Notes: generated from the letters alone by a model not told the origin. A DNA stretch of 64,000 nucleotides from Novacetimonas cocois (GCF_003311635.1 NZ_QEXL01000001.1:92844-156843); one strand, 5' to 3'; counted from the first letter of the stretch, positions 51,375 through 61,132 are shown. Numbers and translations: made by a program.

Positions 51375-51977
51375 TCAGCTTCCCCCGAAGCCCAGGAAGC
51401 CCGCGGTCGGTTTCGCGTGGCCGCCCGTCACGTCGTAACGCGAGGAGACGCTTTTGACCCGTCCCGCCAGCGGCGGCGTGCGGACGCTATCCTCCGCCTC
51501 GTCCATATCCCCATCCGCCGCGGAGCCGGAGGCGAAGTGCGGGTCTGAATCAGAGAATGTGCGCATCGACAGCAGCAGGAAGGTAATGTCGTTGCGGTTC
51601 AGGTCGATGGACATGTCCAGCGGGCTCTGACCCAGCACGTTATGCGCCGTCATGTCGGCGCCACGGTTCAGGGCCTCTTTCGCCGCGCCCAGACTGCCGC
51701 GATTGATCGCGTCAAACAGGGCGTCTGTCGGGTTCATGTCGCTGTTGGCGTGACCGCGCTCTTCTTCGCTCGATTCCGCGCCCGGCAGTGCGGAGGGCGG
51801 GGCTGCGGCCTTTGCCGCGCGCCGGGCCTCCGCCTTCTTGGCGGATTCCATGGCTTCGGCCTCTGCTTCCGCGTCCTCGGCGTCCTGGGCGTGGGCTGCG
51901 TGCCATGGCACGATGGCAAGCGGGACGGCCGACAGGATGAACACCGCAAGAAGCCGGATACCAAGTCTGGAAATCAT
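51375..51977 (-). CDS. Exported ankyrin-repeat-like protein
   Basis: This 200-residue protein has a signal peptide ending near A-H-A (residue 30), then an Ala/Glu-rich charged helix (about 31-75), a short ankyrin-type unit (about 85-137: D-A-L-F-D-A-I-N-R-G-S-L-G-A-A-K-E-A-L-N and the following repeat), and an unstructured Gly-rich tail. Two repeats or fewer are visible, far less than a usual ankyrin stack. It should be periplasmic. It is convergent with the methyltransferase gene and lies downstream of the VWA operon with a 113-bp gap. The function is not known. Confidence 0.7.
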   Translation of the reverse strand: MISRLGIRLLAVFILSAVPLAIVPWHAAHAQDAEDAEAEAEAMESAKKAEARRAAKAAAPPSALPGAESSEEERGHANSDMNPTDALFDAINRGSLGAAKEALNRGADMTAHNVLGQSPLDMSIDLNRNDITFLLLSMRTFSDSDPHFASGSAADGDMDEAEDSVRTPPLAGRVKSVSSRYDVTGGHAKPTAGFLGFGGS

Positions 51978-52090
51978 GTCGTGTCCCGTGAATGATGCTG
52001 CGCTTCATGCATGACGCAGGTTTGCATAACAATCCCTGGATGGCACCAATATCGCACGGGGACGGGGGAACGCAAACCTTACTATCGCGT

Positions 52091-54229
52091 TTACCCGCGC
52101 CCTTCGCGCCACCAGCCGATCATCAGCATCGACATGACGAAAAGTAGCACGCCCCATGCAGGCAGCAGCGCGTTTGCCTGCTGTCCGGTGACGACATGGG
52201 CATGGCGGGCGGGAAAATCAAACCGCGCGGGCGTCGAATGTGGCGCGCCATCAACCATGCGCATCGCCGGAAGCGACGGCGCGTCCGTCCTGTCGCCCAG
52301 CCAGTGCACGCCCCCGCCCGTCAGCGTCGCCAGCGGCTGAAGGCGGGTGGCGGTGGCGCGCAGGTCGGCGAATTCCTCCGGATCCTCGGCGCGGGGGGCG
52401 GCAAATGCCTCATGCCCGTCGCTGTCGCGCACGCTCCAGATCCCGCTTTCATGGGCGGGGATATGGGCGGTGGTCATGCCCTTGGCGCCGGTGGGTGCAA
52501 GCGCGACCTGCCGGGTCGTGCCATCGGGGGCGGTGACGCGCACCTCGCCCGGCGGGGCGGGGACAAGGGTGCGGCGCGTGATGTTGAGCTGCCCGCCTGA
52601 AATATCGGCCTCAAGCTGGTTTTCCTCCAGCTCCGGCTCCTTCATCAGCCAGTGCGAAATGCGGCGCAGCAGTTCGGATTGCGGACCGCCGCCGCCTTCG
52701 CCATGTGACCACAGCCATGCCTGATCCGACATCAGGAAGGCCACGCGTCCCTTGTCCGCGTGATCCAACACCAGCAGCGGCTGATGGTCCGGCCCGGTCA
52801 TCAGGACCTCGCCATTGACGGAATCCGATTTCAGGCTGCGATACCACGGCCCCCAGCCCGCGCCATCAGCCGACGCCGGCGCGCCCGGCAGTTCGGCCGT
52901 CACGGGATGGCGCTGTCCCGTTTCCGTCAGCATGGGGCGGAAACGCTGTTCCATCACGCCATCGGTCGCGACATGGGCGGGCAGGATTTCGGACAGCGGC
53001 GTATCCTGCAGCGATCCGGGGCCGATGAACTCCGGCCCGCCGATCAGCAGCAGGCCGCCGCCCTCGCGCACATGGTTCGCGATATTGCGCAGGTAGGCCT
53101 GCGGCAGGATGCCGTGATTTTCGAACCCGTCGAGGATGATCAGGTCGAACTGCCCGATTTTCTGCTGGAACAGCTCGTTGACGGGAAAGGCGATCAGCGC
53201 GAGGTCCGACAGGGGGGTGCCATCATCCTTGTCGGGCGGACGCAGGATGGTGAAGTGGACCAGATCGACCGAAGGATCGGCCTTCAGCAGCCGCCGCCAC
53301 ACCCGTTCCCCCTGGTTCGGCGTGCCGGACACCAGCAGCACCCGCAGGCGGTCGCGCACGCCGTTGATGCGCACGATGTCCTCGTTATTGAGGGTGGAGG
53401 CCTCCCCCGGCAGTTCCGGCACCGACAGGCCCACCAGCATCGGCCCCGGATGGGTGACCGGCAGTGTGATGTCCTCGGGCTGTCCGATGCGCACGGTATG
53501 GCTGACGGGCTGCGCGCCGCCCTGCGTCAGGGTCAGTTCCGCCGTCGCCCCCCGCGCGTCGGCCCGCCCGAGGTCGTCCACCTCCACCCGGATCGTCACG
53601 TCCTGCCCCACGATGCCATAGGGCGGGGCCTGCAGGATGCGCAGGCGGCGGTCGGTTTCCTCGCCCCGTCCCGTCAGCAGCACATGAAGCGGCAGGGTGA
53701 TGCGACGGCCATCGGCGTCGGCCGGCGTCAGGATTTCTGGGGGCTGGGGCGGAATGTCATGCACCTGCCCGTCGGTAATCATCACCGCCCCGGCAAGGCG
53801 GGATGGCGGAATGTCCGACGCCGCCTGCGACAGGGCGGAAAACAGCCGCGTGCCGTCATGGTGGGCATCGCGCACGGTGATGGTGCGCGTGCGCAGTCCC
53901 TCGATATGGCCGATTTCCTCCTGCACGCGCTCGGCGGCGCGATGGGCCATGACCGCGCGGTCGCGAATGGACATCGAAGCCGACTGGTCCACCACCACCA
54001 GCGCGGTCTGGGGCAGGGGACGCCAGCTTTCACTCAGCCGCTGCGGGCCGCACAGCCACGCCAGCACCCCCGCGCCCGCCAGCACGCGCCAGACGGTCGC
54101 GCGCGTGCGGCGCACGATTCCCACGATCCCCATCGCCATAAGGGCCGCCCCGAGCGCATAGAGCACCCATACCGGCACCAGCGGCTGAAAGCCGGTTATG
54201 TGATGCAGGCGGTCAAGTGATGGCATCAT
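52091..54229 (-). CDS. Membrane-anchored VWA-type protein (last gene of MoxR operon)
   Basis: This 712-residue protein has two N-terminal hydrophobic helices (about 18-38 and 46-61), a VWA-like domain with the metal-site motif D-x-S-x-S (D81, S83, S85 in V-V-D-Q-S-A-S-M-S), Ig-like middle regions, a class I glutamine-amidotransferase-like segment (G-G-G-L-L-L-I-G-G-P-E-F), and a final membrane helix (about 687-706). Its start overlaps the stop of the preceding 931-residue gene (ATGA). The likely place is the periplasmic face. No specific substrate is known for this kind of protein. Confidence 0.75.
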   Translation of the reverse strand: MMPSLDRLHHITGFQPLVPVWVLYALGAALMAMGIVGIVRRTRATVWRVLAGAGVLAWLCGPQRLSESWRPLPQTALVVVDQSASMSIRDRAVMAHRAAERVQEEIGHIEGLRTRTITVRDAHHDGTRLFSALSQAASDIPPSRLAGAVMITDGQVHDIPPQPPEILTPADADGRRITLPLHVLLTGRGEETDRRLRILQAPPYGIVGQDVTIRVEVDDLGRADARGATAELTLTQGGAQPVSHTVRIGQPEDITLPVTHPGPMLVGLSVPELPGEASTLNNEDIVRINGVRDRLRVLLVSGTPNQGERVWRRLLKADPSVDLVHFTILRPPDKDDGTPLSDLALIAFPVNELFQQKIGQFDLIILDGFENHGILPQAYLRNIANHVREGGGLLLIGGPEFIGPGSLQDTPLSEILPAHVATDGVMEQRFRPMLTETGQRHPVTAELPGAPASADGAGWGPWYRSLKSDSVNGEVLMTGPDHQPLLVLDHADKGRVAFLMSDQAWLWSHGEGGGGPQSELLRRISHWLMKEPELEENQLEADISGGQLNITRRTLVPAPPGEVRVTAPDGTTRQVALAPTGAKGMTTAHIPAHESGIWSVRDSDGHEAFAAPRAEDPEEFADLRATATRLQPLATLTGGGVHWLGDRTDAPSLPAMRMVDGAPHSTPARFDFPARHAHVVTGQQANALLPAWGVLLFVMSMLMIGWWREGRG

Positions 54230-57021
54230 TCCCCCAGGCGTTTCAGCAGGGCCGGGACATGGACCTGGTCGGCCTTGTAATTCCCGGTCAAGGCATACAG
54301 CACGGCATTGACGCCAAAGCGATAGGCCAGCGTACGCTGTTCGGCGCCATCGGGCATGGTGGCATAAGGGGTGTTGCCACTGTCATCCACCGCCCATGCG
54401 TGGGCCCAGTCATTGCTGCCGATGATGACGGGGCTGACGCCGTCATTGGTACTGTCGCCTTCCTGCGCGATCCACACGGGCATGCCGTCATACCGCCCCG
54501 GAAAGTCATGCAGCAGGTAGAATGTATGCGTCAGGACGTGATGATCGTCCAGCTTCGTCAGCGGGGGAATATCCAGCCCCGCCGTCATGCGCCGCAGCGC
54601 CGCCGCCGTGCCGGGGGCGGAGCCGGTAAAGGCGTCGTCCTTTTCATCGCGCGGCGCGGTGGCCGGGTCCTGTCCCTGCGTGTCGATCATCAGGATGCCG
54701 CCGTGGCGCATATAGGCGTTCAGCGCCGCCGTGCGCGCGGGCGTCGTGGTGGCGTCCGCCGTCACCGGCCAGTAGATCATGGGGTAATAGGACAGGTCGT
54801 CGCGTTCGGGCACCAGCGCGTCGGGATGGCCCAGCACGGCGGAGGTCCGGGCGTTGACGTAATCCGACAGGCCCTGCAGCCCCTCGCGTGAGACGGTGTC
54901 GATATCGTCATGACCGGTGACGATATAACCCAGCCGCGTCTCCAGCGCCGCGCCGGGAACATGTGCGTTCCTTTGCGTTGCGGCATCCGTGGCAGGCATG
55001 TCGGCGGCCCGCCCCTGCATGGGCAGCACGAGGGAGGATGCGGCGCCCAGCACCAGCGCCAGCGCCGGACCCGACACGCGCACCCGCCGCGAACGCAGCA
55101 TGATCGCGATGATGCCGTCCGCCAGGATCAGCACGAGCGCCAGCACCGCGAGGATCGGGCCGAGTGCGATATCGGGCATCTGCCCACGCAGGTCCATCGC
55201 CGTGCCGATGGGGGACTGCGGGGCCATCGGGCCAGCCTCGTCCCCCACGTTGAGCGCCCGGCGGGAGGCGCGAGGCCCGTACAGGCCGGGCGGATGGATG
55301 GCGGAAACCGCGACGTGCCCGAACGCATCCGCGCGGAGTGCCTGCGCCCCGGCCGGCGGCGGCCCTTCCACCCCCGCGCCGTCAAGCGTCAGGTAAGGCG
55401 ACAGCAGGCTCTGGTCCGCGGGGGTTTCGATCCCGACCGCCCGTTCGCCCAGCCGTTGCAGCATGCTGACGAACAGGCCCGACAGCGGCAGGTTGGACCA
55501 GTCCGCCGTGCTGGTGACATGGAACAGCACGACCTGTCCCGCCCCCAGCGCCGCATGCGTGACAAGCGGCGTCCCGTCCGTCAGGCGCGCCCATGTATGG
55601 GTGTCGAGGTCCGTGGCGGGACGCGCCAGCACCTGCCGCGATACGGTCACGTCGGAGGGAACCGGCAGGTCGTGGAAAGGCGACTGCGCGCCAAAGGGGG
55701 CAAGATGTTCCGGCTTGCTCCATGACATCGCGCCGCCCAGCACGCGTTCGGCATCCATCAGCCGCACCGGCAGCAGCGCATCGGCCTGCGCCCCCTGCGG
55801 GCCGGGCGAGGCGTCGATCCCCCCGCCCGAGGCGGACTGCACCAGCAGCGGACCGGCAAAGCGGATCAGCATCCCGCCGCCACGCACCCAGTTTTCCACC
55901 TTGCGCCGCGCGTCGGGACTGCCCAGCGTCCCGTCCGGGGCGATCAGGATGGACAGGGGACGCGACAGCAGGCTGTCGAGCGATCCCTCACGCAGTTCGG
56001 CGGTCGGGGCCAGCGCGCGGCGCAGGTAAAACAGGTTGCCCATCAGCGGCGTATCCGACGAACTGCCCGCGATCAGGCCGACCGGCCGCCTGCGGTCATT
56101 TTCATCAAGCAGCCTGATGCTGGCGGGGCCGGTGATCGCGTCGATGTCGACATGGTCCAGCTGGTTGCGCAGCTCGGCTGGCAGGTCCATGCGGATGCTG
56201 GCCTGCGCCGCGCCGGATGGCACCGTGACATGCAGCAGCTGCAGGGTGCTGTTGTCGATGGTCTGGGCCCGCACGTTCATTTCACGCACGTGTGGCCGGG
56301 GCACCGTGCGGATCCGCAGGCCCAGCACGGTGCCATCGCCCCGGTCCGGCGCCAGCGTCACGATATCCGAATCCGGCAGTCGCAGGTCGCGCACCGTGCC
56401 GACGTCGCGCAATGCGGTGGCAAAGGCGTCATCGTCGCGCGTCGCCATGCCGTCCGCCAGATACAGCACGGGACCGTGCCATCCCTGTCGCGTCATGTCG
56501 CGCAGCGCCTGCGCCGCCGCCGCCCGATCCACCCCCCAAGGCTGTGGTTCGGAGGGGTCGAGCATGGTGCGCAGCACGGCGGGGCTCTGCACGGGGCCGA
56601 CGCGCACCGGTTCGTCCCCCGTCGGCGGGGCGGTCAGCAGCAGGCGCACCGAATGGCCGTTGCGTTCAAGGCGTTCGAGGATGCTGTCCACCGCCCGCAG
56701 GCGCTGCGTCCATCCGGGGGCCGCGGCCCAGCCATTGTCGATCACCAGCAGCGGGTCGGCGGAGGTCGCGATCCCCCCGCGATCGCGGGTGATGAATGGC
56801 TGCGCGCAGGCCCCGATAAGCAGCGCCACAGCAAGGCAGCGCAGCAGCAGCAGCCACAGCGGCGCGCGCGCGACATCGTCGTTGCGCGCCCCAAGGCCCA
56901 GCAGCAGGGTGACGGGGGGAAAGGACTGTTCGCGCGGGCGGGGCGGCAGCGCGCGCAGCAGCAGCCATACCACCGGCAGCGCAAGAAGCGCCCACAGCAC
57001 CCATGGTGTGGTCAGGATCAT
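54226..57021 (-). CDS. BatA-like N-terminal plus DUF4159 membrane protein
   Basis: This 931-residue protein starts with a BatA-type region: two hydrophobic helices (about 4-24 and 56-75) and then a VWA-like fold whose metal motif is degenerate (I-D-N-G-W-A in place of D-x-S-x-S). A central membrane helix lies near 630-655, and a DUF4159 domain (about 700-925) with G-G-I-L-M-I-D-T-Q-G ends the protein. It overlaps the DUF58 gene before it and the VWA gene after it by 4 bp each, so the four genes form a tight operon. The function is unknown. Confidence 0.8.
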   Translation of the reverse strand: MILTTPWVLWALLALPVVWLLLRALPPRPREQSFPPVTLLLGLGARNDDVARAPLWLLLLRCLAVALLIGACAQPFITRDRGGIATSADPLLVIDNGWAAAPGWTQRLRAVDSILERLERNGHSVRLLLTAPPTGDEPVRVGPVQSPAVLRTMLDPSEPQPWGVDRAAAAQALRDMTRQGWHGPVLYLADGMATRDDDAFATALRDVGTVRDLRLPDSDIVTLAPDRGDGTVLGLRIRTVPRPHVREMNVRAQTIDNSTLQLLHVTVPSGAAQASIRMDLPAELRNQLDHVDIDAITGPASIRLLDENDRRRPVGLIAGSSSDTPLMGNLFYLRRALAPTAELREGSLDSLLSRPLSILIAPDGTLGSPDARRKVENWVRGGGMLIRFAGPLLVQSASGGGIDASPGPQGAQADALLPVRLMDAERVLGGAMSWSKPEHLAPFGAQSPFHDLPVPSDVTVSRQVLARPATDLDTHTWARLTDGTPLVTHAALGAGQVVLFHVTSTADWSNLPLSGLFVSMLQRLGERAVGIETPADQSLLSPYLTLDGAGVEGPPPAGAQALRADAFGHVAVSAIHPPGLYGPRASRRALNVGDEAGPMAPQSPIGTAMDLRGQMPDIALGPILAVLALVLILADGIIAIMLRSRRVRVSGPALALVLGAASSLVLPMQGRAADMPATDAATQRNAHVPGAALETRLGYIVTGHDDIDTVSREGLQGLSDYVNARTSAVLGHPDALVPERDDLSYYPMIYWPVTADATTTPARTAALNAYMRHGGILMIDTQGQDPATAPRDEKDDAFTGSAPGTAAALRRMTAGLDIPPLTKLDDHHVLTHTFYLLHDFPGRYDGMPVWIAQEGDSTNDGVSPVIIGSNDWAHAWAVDDSGNTPYATMPDGAEQRTLAYRFGVNAVLYALTGNYKADQVHVPALLKRLGE

Positions 57022-58046
57022 GGCTGCGTGCCTCCGCCCGCCGGGTGCGCGCCCGCCGCCAACTGGTCATGCAGCGCCAGCAGGGCGCGTTCGGGTGGCA
57101 GGTCGGTAGTATGGGCGATCATGTCGTTGCCACCGGCGCGGCACAGGTCGGACAGCTGCTGCTGGTGCCGCGCGAAGGCCGCGCGATAGGCCGCCCGCAG
57201 GTCCGCCCCCGCCGACAGGGTGATGGACTCTTCGTGTTCCAGCCCGCTGAAGCGCGTGCGCCCGGCATAGGGCAGGTCGCGTTCCGCCGGGTCCATGACC
57301 TCGATCAGGCTGGTGCGGACCTGTCGGGCGAGTGCCGCGCGCAGCAGGGCGGAAAATGCGTCCGGCGCGTACAGCCCGTCCCCCAGCAGGACAAGGCGCG
57401 CGTTACGGACAAGATGGGCGGTCGTCGGCAGGGTGGAAGGGGGGGAGGGATGGCGCATGGCATCAATCAGGATCGTGGCCATGCGTTCCAGCGCCCCCTG
57501 GCCCGAAATGCCGGTGGCCGTCATGCCGTCCGCGCCCAGCACCCGTACGCGTTCGCCCTGCCGCAGCACGATCGCCGCCGTCGCGAGCGCAAGCAGCAGC
57601 GCGCGTTCCGCCTTGGTCGGCAGCGCCTCTGACGATCGCCAGAGCATCGAGGGGCTGTTATCGCACCATATGAAGATTGTCTGGGATGACTGCGCCTCGT
57701 TCTCGCGGACATAGGGACGGTCGCTGCGTGCGGACTGCCGCCAGTCGATGCGTGTCGCGGCCTCGCCCGGCTGGGCGGGACGGTACTGCCAGAAATTTTC
57801 CCCCGTCCCGGCGCGGCGGCGGGCATGGCCGCCCTGCTGGACCGTCAGCGCGATCCTTTGCGCCGCGATGATCAGGGCGGGTATCCGCGCCGCCAGCGCA
57901 CGGGCCAGCGCGGGGCCTTCGTGCGGGCGCATCGCGCCGGACATCGCGCCAGACATGGCGGCGACCGGCCGTTTCGCGCCCGCGGAAACATCCGCGCGGG
58001 AAAACAGGCGCCTGACAAAGGTGGGCACGGACATGCGATCGGCCAC
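57018..58046 (-). CDS. DUF58 (VWA-like) protein
   Basis: This 342-residue cytoplasmic protein has the DUF58 signature R-I-D-W-R-Q-S-A-R-S-D around residues 99-109 and a VWA metal-site-like motif D-N-S-P-S (D129, S131, S133). DUF58 proteins are nearly always encoded beside MoxR ATPases and are thought to bring clients to them. It starts 8 bp after the MoxR stop. The N-terminal 45 residues, rich in Met, Ala and Gly, are poorly conserved and an internal start is possible. Confidence 0.85.
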   Translation of the reverse strand: MADRMSVPTFVRRLFSRADVSAGAKRPVAAMSGAMSGAMRPHEGPALARALAARIPALIIAAQRIALTVQQGGHARRRAGTGENFWQYRPAQPGEAATRIDWRQSARSDRPYVRENEAQSSQTIFIWCDNSPSMLWRSSEALPTKAERALLLALATAAIVLRQGERVRVLGADGMTATGISGQGALERMATILIDAMRHPSPPSTLPTTAHLVRNARLVLLGDGLYAPDAFSALLRAALARQVRTSLIEVMDPAERDLPYAGRTRFSGLEHEESITLSAGADLRAAYRAAFARHQQQLSDLCRAGGNDMIAHTTDLPPERALLALHDQLAAGAHPAGGGTQP

Positions 58047-58053
58047 GCCGGCG

Positions 58054-59094
58054 TCAGCCCAGATGGCCCAGCAGCCCGTCGATCAACTGCTCCAGCTTCT
58101 GGTTTTCCGCCCGCGCGGTAAAGGTCAGGGCCATGCGATGCGCCAGCACCGGCTGCGCCAGCGCCGCGACATCATCCAGCGTGGGCGACAGACGTCCGTC
58201 GAGCAGCGCGCGCGCGCGCGTCGCCAGCATCAGCGCCTGCGCCGCGCGCGGGCCGGGACCCCATGCCACGGACTGCCGGATCGCATCGCTGCTGGTGGTC
58301 TCTGGCCGTGCCTCGCGCACAAGGTGGACAATGGCGTCCAGCACCTTTTCGCCTGTCGGCAGCGCGCGCACCAGATGCTGGGCCGCGATGACGTCATCGG
58401 CGCTCATGACGGGCTGCGTCGTCGCCTGCGTGGTGCCGGTCGTCGCCAGCAGCATCGCGCGTTCGGCCTGAAGGTCCGGGAAATCCAGCAGGATCTGCAT
58501 CATGAAACGGTCAAGCTGCGCCTCCGGCAGGGGGTAGGTGCCTTCCTGTTCGATGGGGTTCTGCGTCGCCAGCACGTGAAAGGGGCGCGGCAGGGCGTGA
58601 TCGGTGCCCGCGATGGCGACATGGCGTTCCTGCATCGCCTGCAGCAGCGCGGACTGCGTGCGCGGGCTGGCGCGGTTGATTTCATCGGCCATCAGCAGCT
58701 GGCAGAACACCGGCCCCGCGACAAAGCGGAAGCTGCGCCGTCCCTGCGCGTCCTCATCCAGGATTTCGCTGCCTAGGATGTCCGATGGCATCAGGTCGGG
58801 CGTGAACTGCACCCGTCGCGCATCGAGTCCCATGACACGGCCGATGGTCGTGACCAGCAGCGTCTTGCCAAGGCCGGGCGCGCCCACCAGCAGGGCGTGC
58901 CCCCCGGCGAGGATGGAGGTCAGCGCAAGGTCGATCACGCGATTCTGTCCCAGTATGACCTTGCCGATTTCGGCGCGGACTGCGTGCAGCCGCGCACTGG
59001 TGGCATCGGCGGCCTGCGCGGCATCGGGGGGGGAGGAAATCGTCATGCTCGCAGGCTCCGCGCGGGAAGGGGAAAAGGCATCGGAGGTCATCAT
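58054..59094 (-). CDS. MoxR-family AAA+ ATPase
   Basis: This 346-residue AAA+ ATPase carries Walker A G-A-P-G-L-G-K-T at residues 71-78, Walker B L-L-M-A-D-E-I-N-R-A-S-P with the MoxR-type extension, and a C-terminal lid domain. MoxR proteins work as chaperones in metal-cofactor or envelope assembly together with VWA/DUF58 partners. It is the first gene of the operon. Several Met codons near the start (59094, 59091, Met17) are possible; the first 30 residues are low in conservation. Confidence 0.9.
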   Translation of the reverse strand: MMTSDAFSPSRAEPASMTISSPPDAAQAADATSARLHAVRAEIGKVILGQNRVIDLALTSILAGGHALLVGAPGLGKTLLVTTIGRVMGLDARRVQFTPDLMPSDILGSEILDEDAQGRRSFRFVAGPVFCQLLMADEINRASPRTQSALLQAMQERHVAIAGTDHALPRPFHVLATQNPIEQEGTYPLPEAQLDRFMMQILLDFPDLQAERAMLLATTGTTQATTQPVMSADDVIAAQHLVRALPTGEKVLDAIVHLVREARPETTSSDAIRQSVAWGPGPRAAQALMLATRARALLDGRLSPTLDDVAALAQPVLAHRMALTFTARAENQKLEQLIDGLLGHLG

Positions 59095-59168
59095 TCCTTC
59101 AGTCTGACACGTCCGGGGGTTTCATCAAGCCGGGGTAGCTCCCTATATCAGGTGGAGCAGGTTTCATA
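59095..59168. promoter_or_regulatory. Divergent promoter region of moxR and DUF1285 operons
   Basis: This 74-bp gap separates the divergent MoxR (minus) and DUF1285 (plus) genes, so both promoters must overlap here or lie inside the genes. A TATATC at about 59142 could be a plus-strand -10, but I see no matching -35 at the right distance. Confidence 0.3.
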
Positions 59169-59891
59169 ATGTTCGGGTTAACGCACTTGACGGACGATTT
59201 CGAGACGAGAGTCACATTCGGTAGCATGCGCCCCGCGTCCGGGCGGCTGGGGCACGATGCCGCCGCGCTGTCGCCTTCGCAAGGGCGGCCGGGCGATGAC
59301 GCGGCGGGATGTGGCGCATTGCCGTTCCTGATCCGGCGGGACGGGACGTGGCTGTATCGCGGTTCACCCATCACGCGCAAACCCATGGTCTGCCTGTTCG
59401 CCTCCACGCTGCGGCGTGATGCAACAGGCGTGTTCCGCCTTCAGACGCCGGTGGAATCCGGAACGATCGAGGTGGAGGACGCGCCCTTCGTTGCCGTGGG
59501 GCTGCAATGGTGCGGGTGTGGCCGCGATCAGGTGCTGTCCTTTCGCACCAACGTGGACCAGATGATCTGCGCCGGACCGGACCACCCGATTCGCACCGAC
59601 TGGAACCGTCCCTGTGACGAGGGCGGGTCGGGCGCCGTGCCGTATTTGCAGGTAAGGCCCGGCGATGGCGACCTGCCGATCGAGGCCAGGCTGTCGCGGC
59701 CTGTCTATTATGAACTTGCGGCGCTAGCGGTGCCGGGGCACTGCGGTGGTGTGCCGTGCCTGGGGGTCTGGAGCCGGCACGTCTTCTTCCCGCTTGGCCG
59801 CCTGTCCTCATGCGCGGATGCCCCCTGCGCGGATGGGCAGGGCGGGGACTGCGGGGACGGGGATTGCGCGGGGGACGACGCGCCGGCATGA
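59169..59891 (+). CDS. DUF1285 family protein with Cys-rich tail
   Basis: This 240-residue protein has the DUF1285 pattern: I-R-R-D-G-T-W-L-Y-R-G-S-P-I, K-P-M-V-C-L-F-A-S-T-L-R-R, and I-E-V-E-D-A-P-F-V-A. DUF1285 is a small fold of unknown function common in proteobacteria. Unusual here are an N-terminal extension of about 50 residues and a C-terminal tail of about 27 residues that is rich in Cys, Asp and Gly (four Cys). The tail partly reflects overlapping GC-rich DNA. cca overlaps the stop by 4 bp, and a GGAGCAGG lies upstream of the ATG. Confidence 0.8.
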   Translation: MFGLTHLTDDFETRVTFGSMRPASGRLGHDAAALSPSQGRPGDDAAGCGALPFLIRRDGTWLYRGSPITRKPMVCLFASTLRRDATGVFRLQTPVESGTIEVEDAPFVAVGLQWCGCGRDQVLSFRTNVDQMICAGPDHPIRTDWNRPCDEGGSGAVPYLQVRPGDGDLPIEARLSRPVYYELAALAVPGHCGGVPCLGVWSRHVFFPLGRLSSCADAPCADGQGGDCGDGDCAGDDAPA

Positions 59892-61132
59892 CGCGCGCCG
59901 CATCACCGCCGCCATCCGCCGCCATGCCCGTCGCGGATCCGCTGGGGCGCCTGTTCCGCGCGCAGCCCGATACGGCGGTGACGCTGGCGCGGATATGGGA
60001 CGTGCTGCCTGACGCGCGCCTTGTCGGGGGGGCGGTGCGTGACCTTCTGTGCGGGCGGGCGGTGGCCGACATGGACCTTGCCACCGCTGTCGCCCCCGAA
60101 GATGTCATGGCGCGCCTGCGGGCGGCGGGGATCAAGGTGGTGCCGACCGGCCTTTCGCACGGCACGGTGACGGCGGTGATCGACGGGCGTCCGCATGAAA
60201 TCACCACCCTGCGCCGGGACGAACGCACCGACGGCCGCCATGCCGAGGTCGCATGGACCAGCGACTGGCGCGAGGACGCGGCCCGGCGCGATTTCACGAT
60301 CAACGCCATGTCGTGCGATCGCGCGGGGCATGTGCATGACCCGTTTGGTGGCCGCGCGGACCTTGCCGCCCATCGCGTGCGCTTCGTGGGGGACGCGCGC
60401 GCGCGCATTGCCGAGGACGCGCTGCGCATCCTGCGCTTTTTCCGTTTTGACGCCCGTTACGGGGGCGAGGCCCCGGATGCGGAGGCCATGCAGGCGGCGA
60501 CAGCACTGGCGCCGATGGTCGAACGCCTGTCGGTGGAGCGGATATGGTCGGAACTGCGCCGCATCCTGACCGGCCCGCGCGTGGAAAGGGCGCTGGCGCT
60601 GATGGAGGCAGCCGACGTGCTGACGCGCATCCTGCCCGAAGGGTACGACCTGTCGCGGCTGTCCGCGCTGCTGGCGTGCGGCGCGCCGGCGCAGGCGCTG
60701 CTGCGGTGTGCGGCCCTAGTGCGATGCGATGCGCGGGTGGTGGCCGATCGCCTGCGCCTGTCGCGTGCGGATGCGCGTTTCCTGTGTGCGGCGCGTGAGG
60801 GGGATGCCCCCCATCCGGGCATGCCATCGGCGGAAATCGCGCGCCTGCTGGCCATCGACCCTGCCGATATCCTGATCGCGCGCAGTTGGCTCCGCCAGGC
60901 GGCGGAGGCGGGACGGCCCGATGCCCGGTGGGATTCGCTGCGGCACGAGATTGCGCGGCGCCCGCGTCCTGTTTTCCCGCTTGCGGGGCGCGACGTGGTG
61001 GCGGCGGGCTGTCCGGCGGGGCCGCGCGTGGGGGAAATGCTCGGCCGCGTGCGGGCGTGGTGGATGGCGGGGGGCTGTGTTGCCGATCATGCCGCATGCC
61101 TTGCGTATCTGCGCGGCGTGCTGAAGGATTGA
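59888..61132 (+). CDS. cca: CCA-adding enzyme / tRNA nucleotidyltransferase
   Basis: This 414-residue nucleotidyltransferase should add or repair the 3' CCA end of tRNAs. The N-terminal motif L-V-G-G-A-V-R-D (45-52) and catalytic D-M-D at 61-63 are seen, followed by R-R-D-F-T-I-N-A-M and the flexible-loop region E-D-A-L-R-I-L-R-F-F-R-F. The ATG at 59888 overlaps the DUF1285 stop (ATGA); in-frame starts further upstream, to 59756, lie inside DUF1285. The last third is a variable helical domain. It could be a poly(A)-polymerase-type relative, but the length fits the CCA enzyme. Confidence 0.92.
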   Translation: MTRAASPPPSAAMPVADPLGRLFRAQPDTAVTLARIWDVLPDARLVGGAVRDLLCGRAVADMDLATAVAPEDVMARLRAAGIKVVPTGLSHGTVTAVIDGRPHEITTLRRDERTDGRHAEVAWTSDWREDAARRDFTINAMSCDRAGHVHDPFGGRADLAAHRVRFVGDARARIAEDALRILRFFRFDARYGGEAPDAEAMQAATALAPMVERLSVERIWSELRRILTGPRVERALALMEAADVLTRILPEGYDLSRLSALLACGAPAQALLRCAALVRCDARVVADRLRLSRADARFLCAAREGDAPHPGMPSAEIARLLAIDPADILIARSWLRQAAEAGRPDARWDSLRHEIARRPRPVFPLAGRDVVAAGCPAGPRVGEMLGRVRAWWMAGGCVADHAACLAYLRGVLKD

